A stretch of DNA of 64,000 nucleotides from the NCBI RefSeq assembly GCF_001636405.1, contig NZ_KV440950.1, forward strand, positions 3,142,778-3,206,777, in the 5' to 3' direction. Origin of the DNA: Peribacillus frigoritolerans (lineage in GTDB: Bacteria > Bacillota > Bacilli > Bacillales > DSM-1321). Made by a program: the position numbers and the translations under genes. The notes under the pieces are model-generated. The model was not told the DNA's origin and did no database searches. It saw only the letters and a program-made list of their open reading frames with translations. This document shows, in pieces, positions 17,001-26,300 of this stretch; position 1 is the stretch's first letter, and every line of letters starts with the position of its first letter.

Positions 17001-18233
17001 TTAAGATGACTGGATGGCAAGGACCGTTTCCAATATTACATTGACGCCTTTTTCACAATCTTCCCATGTAGTAAGTTCCTCTTCACAATGGCTTTTCCCG
17101 TTGATGCTTGGGACGAAAACCATGGCAGTAGGTATATAACTGGCTATAAACTGTGCATCATGTCCTGCACCGCTTACCATTCTTTTATATGGTAGTCCTA
17201 ATGAATTGCTCGATTGCTCGAGCAAATTGCAAATGGATTTGTCGAACCACACGGTATCCCTGTCCCACAATTTTTTCGCTTGGATGTCGCAGCCGCCTTC
17301 AGAACCTCTAGTTGTAAGGCCTTTTATGACTTCCTCCACCTTTTCGATGACTTTGGAATCCTTATGTCTCGCTTCAAGCGAAAAAACCACTTTATTAGGG
17401 ATGACCGTATGGATATTCGGAAACACATTCACCCTTCCCATCGTAAAAACCAAATCGTCATCAAGCATACCTAGCTTCTGACGGGCCTCCATGATCAAGC
17501 TATTCGCGGTGAAGAAAGCATCTTTTCTCATATTCATCGGGGTGGTTCCTGCATGATCGGATTCTCCTGTAATTTCTATCTCATAGCAAACCATACCAAG
17601 GACACATTCAACGACACCGATCGTTAGTGATTCCCGTTCAAGAATGGGCCCTTGTTCAATATGCAACTCTAGAAATGCAGTTGCTTCTTTTAAACGAGAC
17701 TCTTGATCCCCTGCATATCCAATGGCACTCAAGGCACTTTCGAAAGTGGTTCCTTCACTATCCGTCTTTTGCAGCATGACGGATTTTTCGAATTTACCCG
17801 AAAGAACTCCCGAAGACATCATGGAAGGTTCGAATCTGGCTCCCTCTTCGTTCGTAAAATTGACGATCATTACCGGAATTTTAGGCTGGATATTGTTTTC
17901 GACTAGAGTACGCACGACTTCCAAGCCTGCAGCTACACCCAAGATACCATCAAACCGCCCGCCCTTTTTTACGGTATCCATATGCGATCCCATTACAATA
18001 GGTGGTTTGTTTTCAAGTCCCGCTAAAGTGGCGTAAATATTCCCCATATCATCAATCTTAATGGTCATACCCAATTCTTTGCAGCAAGCGCAAAAATAAT
18101 CACGGACTAATCGATCTTCGTCGGAAAGGGATAGCCGTGTGACCCCGTTGTTTTCAGTGCGTCCAAAATCAGCAAATTTTTCTAGCGTACGACTCAGCCT
18201 CTCACCATTAATTAATAATTTTTGCTTTTTCAT
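17001..18233 (-). CDS. Zn-dependent hydrolase, M20 family (N-carbamoyl-L-amino acid hydrolase/allantoate amidohydrolase type)
   Basis: 410 residues. Metal-binding residues are visible as His84 and the following Asp in GSHMDTVKKGG, Asp95 in GRFDGILGV, Glu129-Glu130 in NEEGARF and His191 in LELHIEQGP; GAGHDAQFIAS near the end carries the last histidine. This subgroup removes the carbamoyl group from N-carbamoyl amino acids or opens ureido compounds. In the cluster it stands between the amidohydrolase and the DUF3311-symporter pair, which suggests the imported compound is broken down in two or three hydrolytic steps. Distinguishing carbamoylase from allantoate hydrolase needs phylogeny. Confidence 0.9.
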   Translation of the reverse strand: MKKQKLLINGERLSRTLEKFADFGRTENNGVTRLSLSDEDRLVRDYFCACCKELGMTIKIDDMGNIYATLAGLENKPPIVMGSHMDTVKKGGRFDGILGVAAGLEVVRTLVENNIQPKIPVMIVNFTNEEGARFEPSMMSSGVLSGKFEKSVMLQKTDSEGTTFESALSAIGYAGDQESRLKEATAFLELHIEQGPILERESLTIGVVECVLGMVCYEIEITGESDHAGTTPMNMRKDAFFTANSLIMEARQKLGMLDDDLVFTMGRVNVFPNIHTVIPNKVVFSLEARHKDSKVIEKVEEVIKGLTTRGSEGGCDIQAKKLWDRDTVWFDKSICNLLEQSSNSLGLPYKRMVSGAGHDAQFIASYIPTAMVFVPSINGKSHCEEELTTWEDCEKGVNVILETVLAIQSS

Positions 18234-18335
18234 AGCGAATATCCCCCTTTTAGATAACCTGCTAAATCCTCTTCGTTCGCTTAAGCCAAAAAAATGTTAG
18301 TGAAGGTCTTGTTGTTTTAGAATAGTCACGCTAGA

Positions 18336-19955
18336 TTATATTTCCACCATTGTTTCCCTATGATAAAGAATCTCCCCATTCAGAATCGTCGATTCAACTT
18401 TCAAATCCTTGATATTTTGGGAATCCACTTTCAATATACTATCATTCAATACAACTAGATCGGCCAGCTTTCCTGCCTCCAGGCTGCCTTTGACATCTTC
18501 ATCGAAACTAGCAAACGCGCCATTCCATGTATATAGTTTAATGGCTTCCAATACGCTAATCGATTGAATCGCACCTATTTTCATACCAGACATGCTTGTT
18601 CTATTAACAGCAACGTGTATGCCTAATATAGGGTCGTGATCAGTAACGGGAGCATCTGAACCGGCTGCGGCCAGGATGCCATTATCAATAAAATCACGGG
18701 CAGCGTACATATGGTTGACCCTATTGCCGTAATGTTCAATATATATATCACCGAATTCATAAGGAAATGGGGGGTTGGGGATTGGGATGACCCCAAGTTC
18801 TTTCATCCTTTTTTGTAAATCTGGTGAAGATATTCCAGCATGCTCAATTCTATGTCTATGATCTTTTCTGGGCGATTCATTCAAAGCCTTTTCCACGCAA
18901 TTCAAATACATCTCTATTGCCCTGTCTCCTTGGGCATGGACTGTGATTTGAAAGCCTCTTTTATGTGCCTGACCTAATACTTGATGGATCTCCTCTTCTT
19001 TATAATAAAGAATCCCGGAATAACCAGGATCACTCGTATAAGGCTCACGGGTGGCAATTGTCGGACCGGTACTGCTGCCATCCGTAAACAATTTGGCTGG
19101 TCCGATTTTGAATCTTTCGTCCCCCGTTCCGGTTATCACTCCCGAATCTACCATTTTATTCACAAATTCATGAGAATTATTCAATGAACCGACCATCGCA
19201 TAGATACGGACACGAATGTCCTTATTTTTTATGGCCTGCTGCATTAAACGGAAACTGTCAGGACCATGAGCACCAGCTTCATGAATGCTTGTAATGCCTG
19301 CTTTAATGAAATGTCCCGATGCTATTTTGACCGCCTTCAACAGTTCACTTTCTGAATAGCCTGCTCTGTCGGCCATTATCATATTTGCTGTTTCAATGAG
19401 TTTTCCTGTAAGTCTCCCCGCTCCATCCTTTTCAATGATCCCTCCAGTTGGATTCTCTGAGTTTTCATCAATTCTAGCAATCTCAAGCGCCCTGCTATTC
19501 ACCACGCTTATATGGCTGCATGTGCGATTCACGATAATGGGATGGTCTGTTGAAATAGCATCCAATTCCGCTATTGTTGGATAACGTTTTTCTTTCACTG
19601 CGGTCTCATTGTAGCCCCAAGCCCGAATCCACTCACCTTTAGGGATCGTCGAAGCTTTCTTCTTCAGATCGATTATCAAATCTTCTACAGATTTGATATG
19701 TTCAGCTTTACAGCTCACTGCCAATTGATTGACACCATACAAGATTAGATGAATATGAGAATCTATAAACCCTGGAAGTAAGGACTTTCCCTGCAAATCA
19801 ATCACATTTGTTTCTTCTCCGATAAATACCTTGATTTCCTGATTCGTTCCGACTGCCGAGATACGATCACCGTTAATTGCCAGGGCTTCCGCGACTTCAT
19901 TTTTTTGATTTGCGGTTATGACTTCGCCGTTTATGAACACGATATCAGCTTTCAA
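18336..19955 (-). CDS. YtcJ-type amidohydrolase
   Basis: About 540 residues. The metal-binding HxH is in LPGFIDSHIHL; other landmarks are HAQGDRAIEMYL, DHRHRIEHAGI, AAGSDAPVTDHDP and the end motif GSLEAGKLADLVVL. This is the amidohydrolase_3 (YtcJ) family, which hydrolyses exocyclic or cyclic amide bonds. The TTG at 19955 is taken as start because GGAAGGGG sits about eight bases before it; the GTG at 19964 overlaps that site. It is the first gene of the minus-strand cluster down to 14271. A paralogue lies at 41475. Confidence 0.9.
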   Translation of the reverse strand: MKADIVFINGEVITANQKNEVAEALAINGDRISAVGTNQEIKVFIGEETNVIDLQGKSLLPGFIDSHIHLILYGVNQLAVSCKAEHIKSVEDLIIDLKKKASTIPKGEWIRAWGYNETAVKEKRYPTIAELDAISTDHPIIVNRTCSHISVVNSRALEIARIDENSENPTGGIIEKDGAGRLTGKLIETANMIMADRAGYSESELLKAVKIASGHFIKAGITSIHEAGAHGPDSFRLMQQAIKNKDIRVRIYAMVGSLNNSHEFVNKMVDSGVITGTGDERFKIGPAKLFTDGSSTGPTIATREPYTSDPGYSGILYYKEEEIHQVLGQAHKRGFQITVHAQGDRAIEMYLNCVEKALNESPRKDHRHRIEHAGISSPDLQKRMKELGVIPIPNPPFPYEFGDIYIEHYGNRVNHMYAARDFIDNGILAAAGSDAPVTDHDPILGIHVAVNRTSMSGMKIGAIQSISVLEAIKLYTWNGAFASFDEDVKGSLEAGKLADLVVLNDSILKVDSQNIKDLKVESTILNGEILYHRETMVEI

Positions 19956-20197
19956 CCAACACACCCCTTCCTTTTTGTTTCCCCCTCAGTTCTGCCACCT
20001 CTTCATTTGCTGTACCTGCCGCCACTTACCGGAATATTCTGTTTTCAACAGATTCATTATATCCACACCAGATTGTGAAATCATTAGACAAATAGTCAAA
20101 AATATCATCGTTTTTTTATACCTTTTATATAATTGCGTCTTAATTCCCATGGTTTGCTGGCCCCAGCCCCCTCTATTCCTAAGGGGACTATAACCAA

Positions 20198-20240
20198 TCA
20201 AAAAAAGGATAGATCCAGCTGCTTATTTGCTTATCTATCC
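20198..20240 (-). terminator. Terminator of the methyltransferase-like gene
   Basis: GGATAGAT and ATCTATCC arms, with seven T residues on the minus-strand exit side. Confidence 0.8.
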
Positions 20241-20253
20241 CGCCATTATTCAA

Positions 20254-21138
20254 TTACAACCCATTGTTTCTCCCGATAATGCCAATGGTCAAATACTGTT
20301 TATTTTCTTGAAAATCCCATGGCCAGTATCGAAGGGTTAATTCGCTTTTATCCAATTTTTCAATAAACGTTTTTACCCCTATCAAGGCTGCCCCATATCC
20401 AACGTTCGAGGCCAATGCAAAGATGGCATTCAGCCCTTCATTAATGGTATCCATATACTCAGGTTCGATTTTTAAGATATCAGTCCATGTAATACAGAAT
20501 CCATTTTGCTTGGTACATTTAGATATAGAGTGATTCACTGTACGAACGATTTCATCCCTTACATCCAAAATTTCATTCTTCATCTCTTCTGCATCTTTTT
20601 TCTGATAGTGGTTTGCATGATCGGAAAGAAGTTCCATGGCCCAATTATAAAATAGTTGAGTATAAATGGCGGAAGTTGCCACGATATCAAAATCATTATA
20701 ATAATTAGCAAAAACACGTTCAGAAAGCTGACCTAACCGATTCTCGGTATCCTTTAAATACCGAATAATTCCCTTTGCCGTTTCACCACGATTCAGCATG
20801 GAAGATAGGTGGTGATCAAAATCCACTTTATCGAGGCCTGTTACATCAATTTCAATAAGTTGAATTTTCTCCCGGGTCCGTTCAGGCAAATTTGCCGTAC
20901 CCTTTTCCATACTTTCCATATCAATATCAAATAGGTATATGGAGTTGCATTTAGTTGCCAGATACTCTATATCCAAATCATCGCAATTGCCTGCTCCGAC
21001 GATAGCCACTTTATCTACGAACGCTTTTTTCGAAAAAACGGCATCGAATAAACCTGTAACTTGTATACGATGCTGTTTCCACCTTAACTTTCTGTATTCA
21101 TCCCGATTATGGTTCATTTTTCTTTGATAGGTTTCCAA
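20254..21138 (-). CDS. Possible SAM-dependent methyltransferase-like protein
   Basis: 294 residues. A Rossmann-type motif (VAIVGAGNCDDLDIEYL) is followed by the acidic strand end YLFDIDMESM, as in class I methyltransferases, then DFDIVATSAIYTQLF where the motif IV region would be. The C-terminal part (WPWDFQENKQYLTIG) is also compatible. No substrate-specific motif was recognised, so the assignment is by fold only. It has its own promoter region (21139-21330, divergent from the next gene) and terminator. Confidence 0.6.
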   Translation of the reverse strand: METYQRKMNHNRDEYRKLRWKQHRIQVTGLFDAVFSKKAFVDKVAIVGAGNCDDLDIEYLATKCNSIYLFDIDMESMEKGTANLPERTREKIQLIEIDVTGLDKVDFDHHLSSMLNRGETAKGIIRYLKDTENRLGQLSERVFANYYNDFDIVATSAIYTQLFYNWAMELLSDHANHYQKKDAEEMKNEILDVRDEIVRTVNHSISKCTKQNGFCITWTDILKIEPEYMDTINEGLNAIFALASNVGYGAALIGVKTFIEKLDKSELTLRYWPWDFQENKQYLTIGIIGRNNGL

Positions 21139-21330
21139 GTCAATCTCTCCCTTTAGGGTACTAAGGATTTATTTATTGTAACAAAGTATCCCGATCTTTT
21201 GGAGGGCAGGTAATTTAGATTTCGCACTGGGGAAAAGATAGGCTCATTTTCCATAGTAAAATGAGCGATAATGATGTTAGAATAATATGGGAATTATTTT
21301 AAAGTGGCAGTGATTACAGGAGGGAGTTCC

Positions 21331-22061
21331 TTGAGCAAAACAAAGAAGATTTTACTTACTTTATTAGGCGTTTTTTCAATCATCTTGGTCGGTTTGTGAT
21401 CCTTTTATTTTCATTCACACAGAGCATGAAAGCAGATCCCGATGAAGAAAAGAAGATCCGGGATAAAGCTGAAAGATACTTAGAGGAAACTTTTGATGAA
21501 GGAACCGAAATATATGATGTCCTATACGACAATATGGGAAACCGGGGCTATTTTGAATACGCAGCTAAAGTGAAACATGAAAAATATGGTACGCATTTTC
21601 TTGTTTTCTTTAATGATGAAACAGGGGAAATGGAGGATACATTCCTATCTGATAAATGGCAAGATGATGCAGAGAAGGAAATCAGGCCATATGTTGAAAA
21701 AGAACTGGGTGACATGTTGATATCCAAGGAAATGGAAAATATTGCAGAAAGCGAAGATTGGGAGAAGATTCAAGAAGAAATAGGCGATAATAATCAATTA
21801 CTCTTGGTCTTTGATGAGGGGATCGGTAAAGAATTGAACATTGATCCGAATAAGCCAGCCAGCTATAAAGATTACGAAGTTTCCCCTACCATCCGGATTA
21901 CCCTTTCACGTAAGAAACAGGATGCAGATGAAGACCGCTTTAACGAAATGATCAATGGCCTTAAAAAAGATAAAGTTCTTGCACATGGAAATATGATTGT
22001 AGAATATATTAGTACCAATGGTGTGCCACTTGAAGATGAGGAATGGCATAAAAGATTTTAA
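21331..22061 (+). pseudogene. Exported acidic hypothetical protein with an apparent frameshift in its signal segment
   Basis: A strong ribosome site (GGAGGGAG) precedes a TTG at 21331 that starts MSKTKKILLTLLG and a hydrophobic run, but this frame stops at 21397-21399. The hydrophobic run continues in another frame from about 21396 as ILLFSFTQSMKADPDEEKK and stays open to 22061. Joined, the two pieces make one N-terminal membrane or signal helix followed by about 205 very acidic residues with no recognised domain. The later frame alone lacks a ribosome site. It may be a sequencing error or a disabled gene. Confidence 0.65.
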
Positions 22062-22084
22062 AACCAACATATAGTTTAACAGGA

Positions 22085-22117
22085 AGGTAAAGGGCAGCCG
22101 CTCTTTACCTTTTTTGT
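22085..22117 (+). terminator. Rho-independent terminator
   Basis: GGTAAAG and CTTTACC arms around GGGCAGCCGCT, followed by six T residues. Confidence 0.85.
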
Positions 22118-22556
22118 ATATGTGAAACAAACCCTTCAAAATGGCACTTTCCTCTAGTAATCTATCCTATTTTTTGTAATGAATCGTTTCTCGCGGTTAA
22201 CCACATTAGAGAAAAAGTTTTTTATTTTCACGTCAAAAAAATTTTTTTAATATAAAAATGAAAAATCCTTCCATGCATTTTAGGTGAAACCGCTCCTTTT
22301 GATGAATAAATGTAACCAGTATAATATATTCAATATCTTCAGAATCTTCCTTCGGCCACCGATTCCGATTGGTAACGCTATCACTTCCATTCCTGGAATA
22401 AAAATCTTAACAATCTCAGATTTCAAAGGAATTCAGCCAATTTTCTTCATACCCCGCACGGTAATGTATCCTATTCATAAATAATCAATAACAGGAATTT
22501 TACCCCAGGACTTTTACCCTTTTTTCAATCGTATAAATATTCAAAAAAATGTCGAG
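22118..22556. other. AT-rich intergenic region upstream of arginase
   Basis: No gene is supported. It is strongly AT-rich at 22210-22265. No clear -24/-12 (SigL) element of the kind that drives roc genes in B. subtilis was found by eye, nor an obvious riboswitch. The vegetative-type promoter at its right end is listed separately. Confidence 0.5.
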
Positions 22557-22586
22557 TTGAGTCATCTATCCTTTTACCCTTATACT
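22557..22586 (+). promoter_or_regulatory. Candidate SigA-type promoter of rocF
   Basis: TTGAGT at 22557-22562 and TATACT at 22581-22586 with an 18-base spacer, about 30 bases before the start codon. Good -10, moderate -35. Confidence 0.5.
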
Positions 22587-22616
22587 AGGGTAGAAAAATC
22601 GAAGGAGGAATTACAT

Positions 22617-23567
22617 ATGAAAAAGGAAATTTCAATCATTGGTGTGCCAATGGATCTTGGTCAAACTAGAAGAGGAGTGGATATGGGGCCAAGTGCCATC
22701 AGATATGCAGGATTAAGTGAAAGACTTGAAAACATTGGCTATACTGTCCGTGATGAAGGTGATATTAAAGTAGAAATACAGGAAAGAGCACAAAGTGATA
22801 GTGACACAAATTTAAAGAATCTGCAGGATGTAGCAGAAGGTAATGAAAAATTGAGCCAAAAAGTGGATGAAGTCATCCAAGCAAATCGTTTTCCTTTAGT
22901 TTTAGGAGGAGATCACAGCATTGCTATCGGTACATTAGCCGGTTTAGCGAAGCATACTGAAAACTTAGGGGTAATATGGTATGATGCACATGGGGATTTA
23001 AATACTGCCGAAACTTCCCCATCAGGAAACATACACGGTATGTCCCTAGCCGTAAGTTTGGGTCTTGGCCACCCTGCACTGACTAACATCGGCGGATATT
23101 CTCCAAAGGTCAAACCAGAGAACATTGTCATCATTGGTGCCCGTTCTTTAGACCAAGGTGAGAAAGAGTTAATCAGGGAAAAAGGAATTAAAGTCTATAC
23201 GATGCATGAGATTGATAGAATGGGTATGACAAAAGTGATGGAAGAATCGATCGCCTATCTGAAAGAACGTACGGATCTTGTACATTTATCACTTGACCTT
23301 GATGGTCTTGATCCAGATGATGCACCTGGGGTCGGTACACCTGTAATGGGAGGCATTAGTTACCGTGAAAGCCATCTTGCCATGGAAATGCTGGCTGAAG
23401 CTAATATCATTACATCGGCAGAGTTTGTTGAGATAAACCCAATATTGGACGAGCATAATAAAACGGCTGAAGTTGCAGTCGCATTAATGGGCTCATTGCT
23501 TGGGGAAAAATTACTTTATGGAGCGGAAGAACATATCACTCCTGATTTATTGGCTCAAGTTAAATAA
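22617..23567 (+). CDS. rocF: Arginase RocF
   Basis: 316 residues from the ATG at 22617, which has AAGGAGG upstream; a longer reading from 22557 would run through the promoter. All six manganese ligands are visible: His100 (GGDHSIA), Asp123, His125 and Asp127 (DAHGDLNT), Asp227 and Asp229 (SLDLDGLDP). The enzyme hydrolyses L-arginine to ornithine and urea in the cytoplasm. The next gene encodes a RocE/RocC-like arginine permease, so uptake and first catabolic step are adjacent, though separated by 372 bases and probably independently transcribed. Confidence 0.95.
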   Translation: MKKEISIIGVPMDLGQTRRGVDMGPSAIRYAGLSERLENIGYTVRDEGDIKVEIQERAQSDSDTNLKNLQDVAEGNEKLSQKVDEVIQANRFPLVLGGDHSIAIGTLAGLAKHTENLGVIWYDAHGDLNTAETSPSGNIHGMSLAVSLGLGHPALTNIGGYSPKVKPENIVIIGARSLDQGEKELIREKGIKVYTMHEIDRMGMTKVMEESIAYLKERTDLVHLSLDLDGLDPDDAPGVGTPVMGGISYRESHLAMEMLAEANIITSAEFVEINPILDEHNKTAEVAVALMGSLLGEKLLYGAEEHITPDLLAQVK

Positions 23568-23683
23568 TCGGACACTTTGTTTTTGATAGAAAGATAGAGA
23601 GTTCTTTAAAGTGATACTCCATAGGAAAAAGCCCATACTTCGTTTATGAGCTTCTTCCTCCATTGGCGGATGATCGATTTGAA

Positions 23684-23833
23684 TCAATTTACATCCCTAG
23701 TTTCCTGACGCTTGGCTTCTCTTTCTTTATTAAGCGGCGCTTTCGAAATTAATTCTGCATAGGTACCTATGTTCCTTGAATCATGCTTCTTTAATGCAGA
23801 AGTAATCTCTTTTCGGAGGGAATTCGACATCAT
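23684..23833 (-). CDS. Possible 49-residue protein in the rocF-permease gap (doubtful)
   Basis: A minus-strand frame begins with two ATGs and reads MMSNSLRKEITSALKKHD, later IGTYAELISKAPLNKE. The composition looks coding-like and helical, but no ribosome binding site is visible. It may be a remnant or a real small gene. The remaining gap (23568-23683 and 23834-23939) shows only a weak hairpin near 23630-23650 that could end rocF transcription. Confidence 0.3.
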   Translation of the reverse strand: MMSNSLRKEITSALKKHDSRNIGTYAELISKAPLNKEREAKRQETRDVN

Positions 23834-23939
23834 CTAAGAATCAGATTCTAAGCTATTAGACTTGTAAGAACACAAATTCCCTAATAACGTCCCAACATAA
23901 ATGAAACCGTTTGCACCCATCAGGTAAAGGAGTTTTTCA

Positions 23940-25376
23940 ATGAAAACAGCAGAAAATCAACCAAATGAATTAAAACGGAGCATGAAAGCAAGACATTTAT
24001 TTATGATTTCAATAGGGGGATGTATTGGTACGGGCTTTTTCATCGGTTCGGGCTATACCATTCATGAAGCAGGAGCTTTCGGCGCTATCCTCTCTTACAT
24101 AGTCGGCGGCTTCATCATGTATTTAACGATGCTATGTCTAGGTGAACTATCCGTTGCGATGCCTGTTTCCGGTTCGTTTCAGACATATGCGACAAAGTTC
24201 ATCGGTCCTGGCACCGGGTTTGCCATTGGATGGCTTTACTGGTTAGGTTGGGCAGTTACAGTTGCCTTGGAGTTTCTGGCGGCAGGCCAGCTTATGCAAA
24301 GATGGTTCCCTGAATCACCCGTTTGGATGTGGTGTGCAATCTTTGCTTTTCTCATCTTTTCACTAAACGCTTTATCAGCAAAGGCATTTGGCGAATCGGA
24401 ATTTGTTTTTTCCAGCATAAAAGTATTGGCCATCATTCTGTTCATCATCGTTGGCGGTGCTGCTATGTTTGGTTTGATTGATATGAAAGGTGGACAAGAG
24501 ACTCCATTTTTCTCAAACTTTTTCGCCGAGGGTCTTTTCCCTAATGGGATATCGGCCCTGCTAATCACAATGATTACAGTGAACTTTTCCTTCCAGGGCA
24601 CAGAGTTAATCGGAATTGCCGCTGGAGAAAGTGAAAACCCGGAAAAGGTCATACCAAAATCCATCAAACAAACGGTGTGGAGAACCCTCTTCTTCTTTGT
24701 TCTTTCGGTCACTGTACTTTCGGCGATGATTCCAAGGGAAAAAGCAGGTATCTCAGAAAGTCCATTCGTTGTTGTACTGGATAGTATCGGGGTTCCGTAT
24801 GCAGCTGACATCATGAACTTCATCATTCTTACAGCACTATTGTCAGTGGCGAACTCCGGCCTTTATGCTGCGACACGTATGCTCTACTCGCTTTCAAGGG
24901 AAGGCATGGCAAGTCCGAAGCTCGGTTTGGTGAATAAGAGAGGAATTCCGCTTAATGCCCTGCTCATCACACTGGCGATTGCCGGTTTGTCTTTACTTTC
25001 TAGTGTAGTGGCTGCTGACACAGTATTTGTCTTTCTTCTCTCCCTTGCAGGATTAGGTGCACAAATTGGCTGGATTGCCATATCTGCTAGTCTTCTTGCT
25101 TTTAGAAGATCATATACCCGCCAAGGTGGAAAGATAGAAAATCTGAAATTCAAAGTTCCGCTATACCCATTCATCCCCATTCTTGCTTTAGCAACAAACT
25201 GCATCGTCATGATCAGTTTAGCATTTGTTCCTGAGCAGCGAATGGCCCTGTATTGCGGGGGAGCATTCTTCCTTGGATGTTATGCGGTTTATCACTTTAG
25301 AGTGAAGAAAAACAAGACCATAGAAACGCCTAAGCAGGAAGTTGAATTAAATGCCGGTAAAAAAATGGTCATTTAA
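23940..25376 (+). CDS. Amino-acid permease, RocE/RocC-like (arginine/ornithine type)
   Basis: 478 residues, twelve predicted helices. It starts with MKARHLFMISIGGCIGTGFF, the consensus of AAT-family amino-acid permeases, and matches remembered RocE/RocC segments closely (GELSVAMPVSGSFQTYATKF, WLYWLGWAVTVALEFLAAG, GTELIGIAAGESENPEK). Those proteins import arginine and ornithine by proton symport. Position directly after arginase supports an arginine role. AAGGAG precedes the ATG. A strong terminator follows. Confidence 0.88.
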   Translation: MKTAENQPNELKRSMKARHLFMISIGGCIGTGFFIGSGYTIHEAGAFGAILSYIVGGFIMYLTMLCLGELSVAMPVSGSFQTYATKFIGPGTGFAIGWLYWLGWAVTVALEFLAAGQLMQRWFPESPVWMWCAIFAFLIFSLNALSAKAFGESEFVFSSIKVLAIILFIIVGGAAMFGLIDMKGGQETPFFSNFFAEGLFPNGISALLITMITVNFSFQGTELIGIAAGESENPEKVIPKSIKQTVWRTLFFFVLSVTVLSAMIPREKAGISESPFVVVLDSIGVPYAADIMNFIILTALLSVANSGLYAATRMLYSLSREGMASPKLGLVNKRGIPLNALLITLAIAGLSLLSSVVAADTVFVFLLSLAGLGAQIGWIAISASLLAFRRSYTRQGGKIENLKFKVPLYPFIPILALATNCIVMISLAFVPEQRMALYCGGAFFLGCYAVYHFRVKKNKTIETPKQEVELNAGKKMVI

Positions 25377-25450
25377 TCCAGAACGCTGCGAAGTATAGTA
25401 AGTGGTGAAAAGCGATTATTACAATCCATCAAGATTGCTTTTCAAAGAAG

Positions 25451-25490
25451 AAATACCCTGGATGTTTACACACCCAGGGTATTTCTTTTA
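25451..25490 (+). terminator. Terminator of the permease gene
   Basis: AAATACCCTGG pairs with CCAGGGTATTT, followed by CTTTTATTT. Confidence 0.85.
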
Positions 25491-25621
25491 TTTAGTCACC
25501 ATTCCTGCCAGCTACCCAATGGTAAACCTCTTTCCAGCTTTTTTAGTTCCCCTAACCACCCCTGTATATAAATAGGAAGTTAAATTTCAAGCTCCATCTG
25601 GGCAATAAAAACCAAATGTCA

Positions 25622-25652
25622 AAACAAAAAAAATCATCTTAATCGATGATTT
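25622..25652 (-). terminator. Terminator that overlaps the stop codon of the following gene
   Basis: On the minus strand AAATCATC and GATGATTT flank a loop containing the TAA stop of the 92-residue gene, followed by a run of T residues. Confidence 0.7.
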
Positions 25653-25917
25653 TATATTGTGCAAATTCCTTTAATTTAGGCAGGATTGGCTCTAAAATTT
25701 CCTTGGCTATGTAATCGGTGTCCAATCCAATGAAGCGTTCACTTTCCATGTCGACAGATCTCGCATTTTCCGGGTCATCACAAAAAATAAACGATATGAT
25801 TCCGTTCTCCTCCATCATATCTACATATTTAAATGTAATGTCATGTTTCGTAAGACAACTTTCAAACGCAATGCACAATTCATCTATATTTGATTGACTA
25901 ATAGATGTGAATTTCAT
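25639..25917 (-). CDS. Hypothetical protein, 92 residues
   Basis: Start taken at the second ATG (25917), nine bases after AGAGGGG; the ATG at 25926 directly abuts that site. The protein is acidic and mixed alpha/beta (MKFTSISQSNIDEL, GIISFIFCDDPENARSVD) without signal peptide, membrane helix or recognised motif. Its terminator overlaps its stop codon. Function unknown. Confidence 0.6.
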   Translation of the reverse strand: MKFTSISQSNIDELCIAFESCLTKHDITFKYVDMMEENGIISFIFCDDPENARSVDMESERFIGLDTDYIAKEILEPILPKLKEFAQYKIID

Positions 25918-25988
25918 ATTGATCATCCCCTCTGCTAAAGGATAGCAAAATAAAGCATGAATTTCAAAGCGAAATTCGTGTCCCGCTC

Positions 25989-26174
25989 TTATGTTCTTCT
26001 GACACTTTCGACCAAAGGAACCATGGCAACAAAAAAGCCCTCGATTGGAATATCACCGTATGAAGCCTTTTGATGAATGTCATGGCTAATTATTTTCCCA
26101 TTAGAAATGATCGTAACCAAATCGATTTCATTCCATTTCCCGAGCTTACCCTTATTTAATTTTTTATCTTTCAA
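25989..26174 (-). CDS. Short hypothetical ORF, 61 residues (doubtful)
   Basis: The frame opens with TTG shortly after an in-frame stop and has no ribosome site. It reads KLGKWNEIDLVTIISNGKII and ends SVRRT. It may be the C-terminal remnant of a larger protein. Not recognised. Confidence 0.3.
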   Translation of the reverse strand: MKDKKLNKGKLGKWNEIDLVTIISNGKIISHDIHQKASYGDIPIEGFFVAMVPLVESVRRT

Positions 26175-26300
26175 GAGCGATTAATAAGGATTGCCATAGG
26201 CATAATCGCATTTTGTATAGCCGTGATCTGCAGTTCCTCATGAATATTCCATGGCATGTCTCATATCTTTATACAAACACCTTGTTAGGAGTGGACCAAC

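Noticed and set aside
19965..20201. Minus-strand frame of about 70 codons upstream of the first amidohydrolase
   Set aside because: It lacks a ribosome site and overlaps the promoter/leader region; the sequence has no coding-like conservation cues.
22118..22616. SigL (-24/-12) promoter for arginase
   Set aside because: No TGGCAC-N5-TTGC-like element was found; a SigA-type candidate fits better.
24236..24826. Long minus-strand open frame (about 196 codons) opposite the amino-acid permease
   Set aside because: It lies fully antisense to a clear permease gene, has no ribosome site and its composition mirrors the permease codons; a shadow frame.
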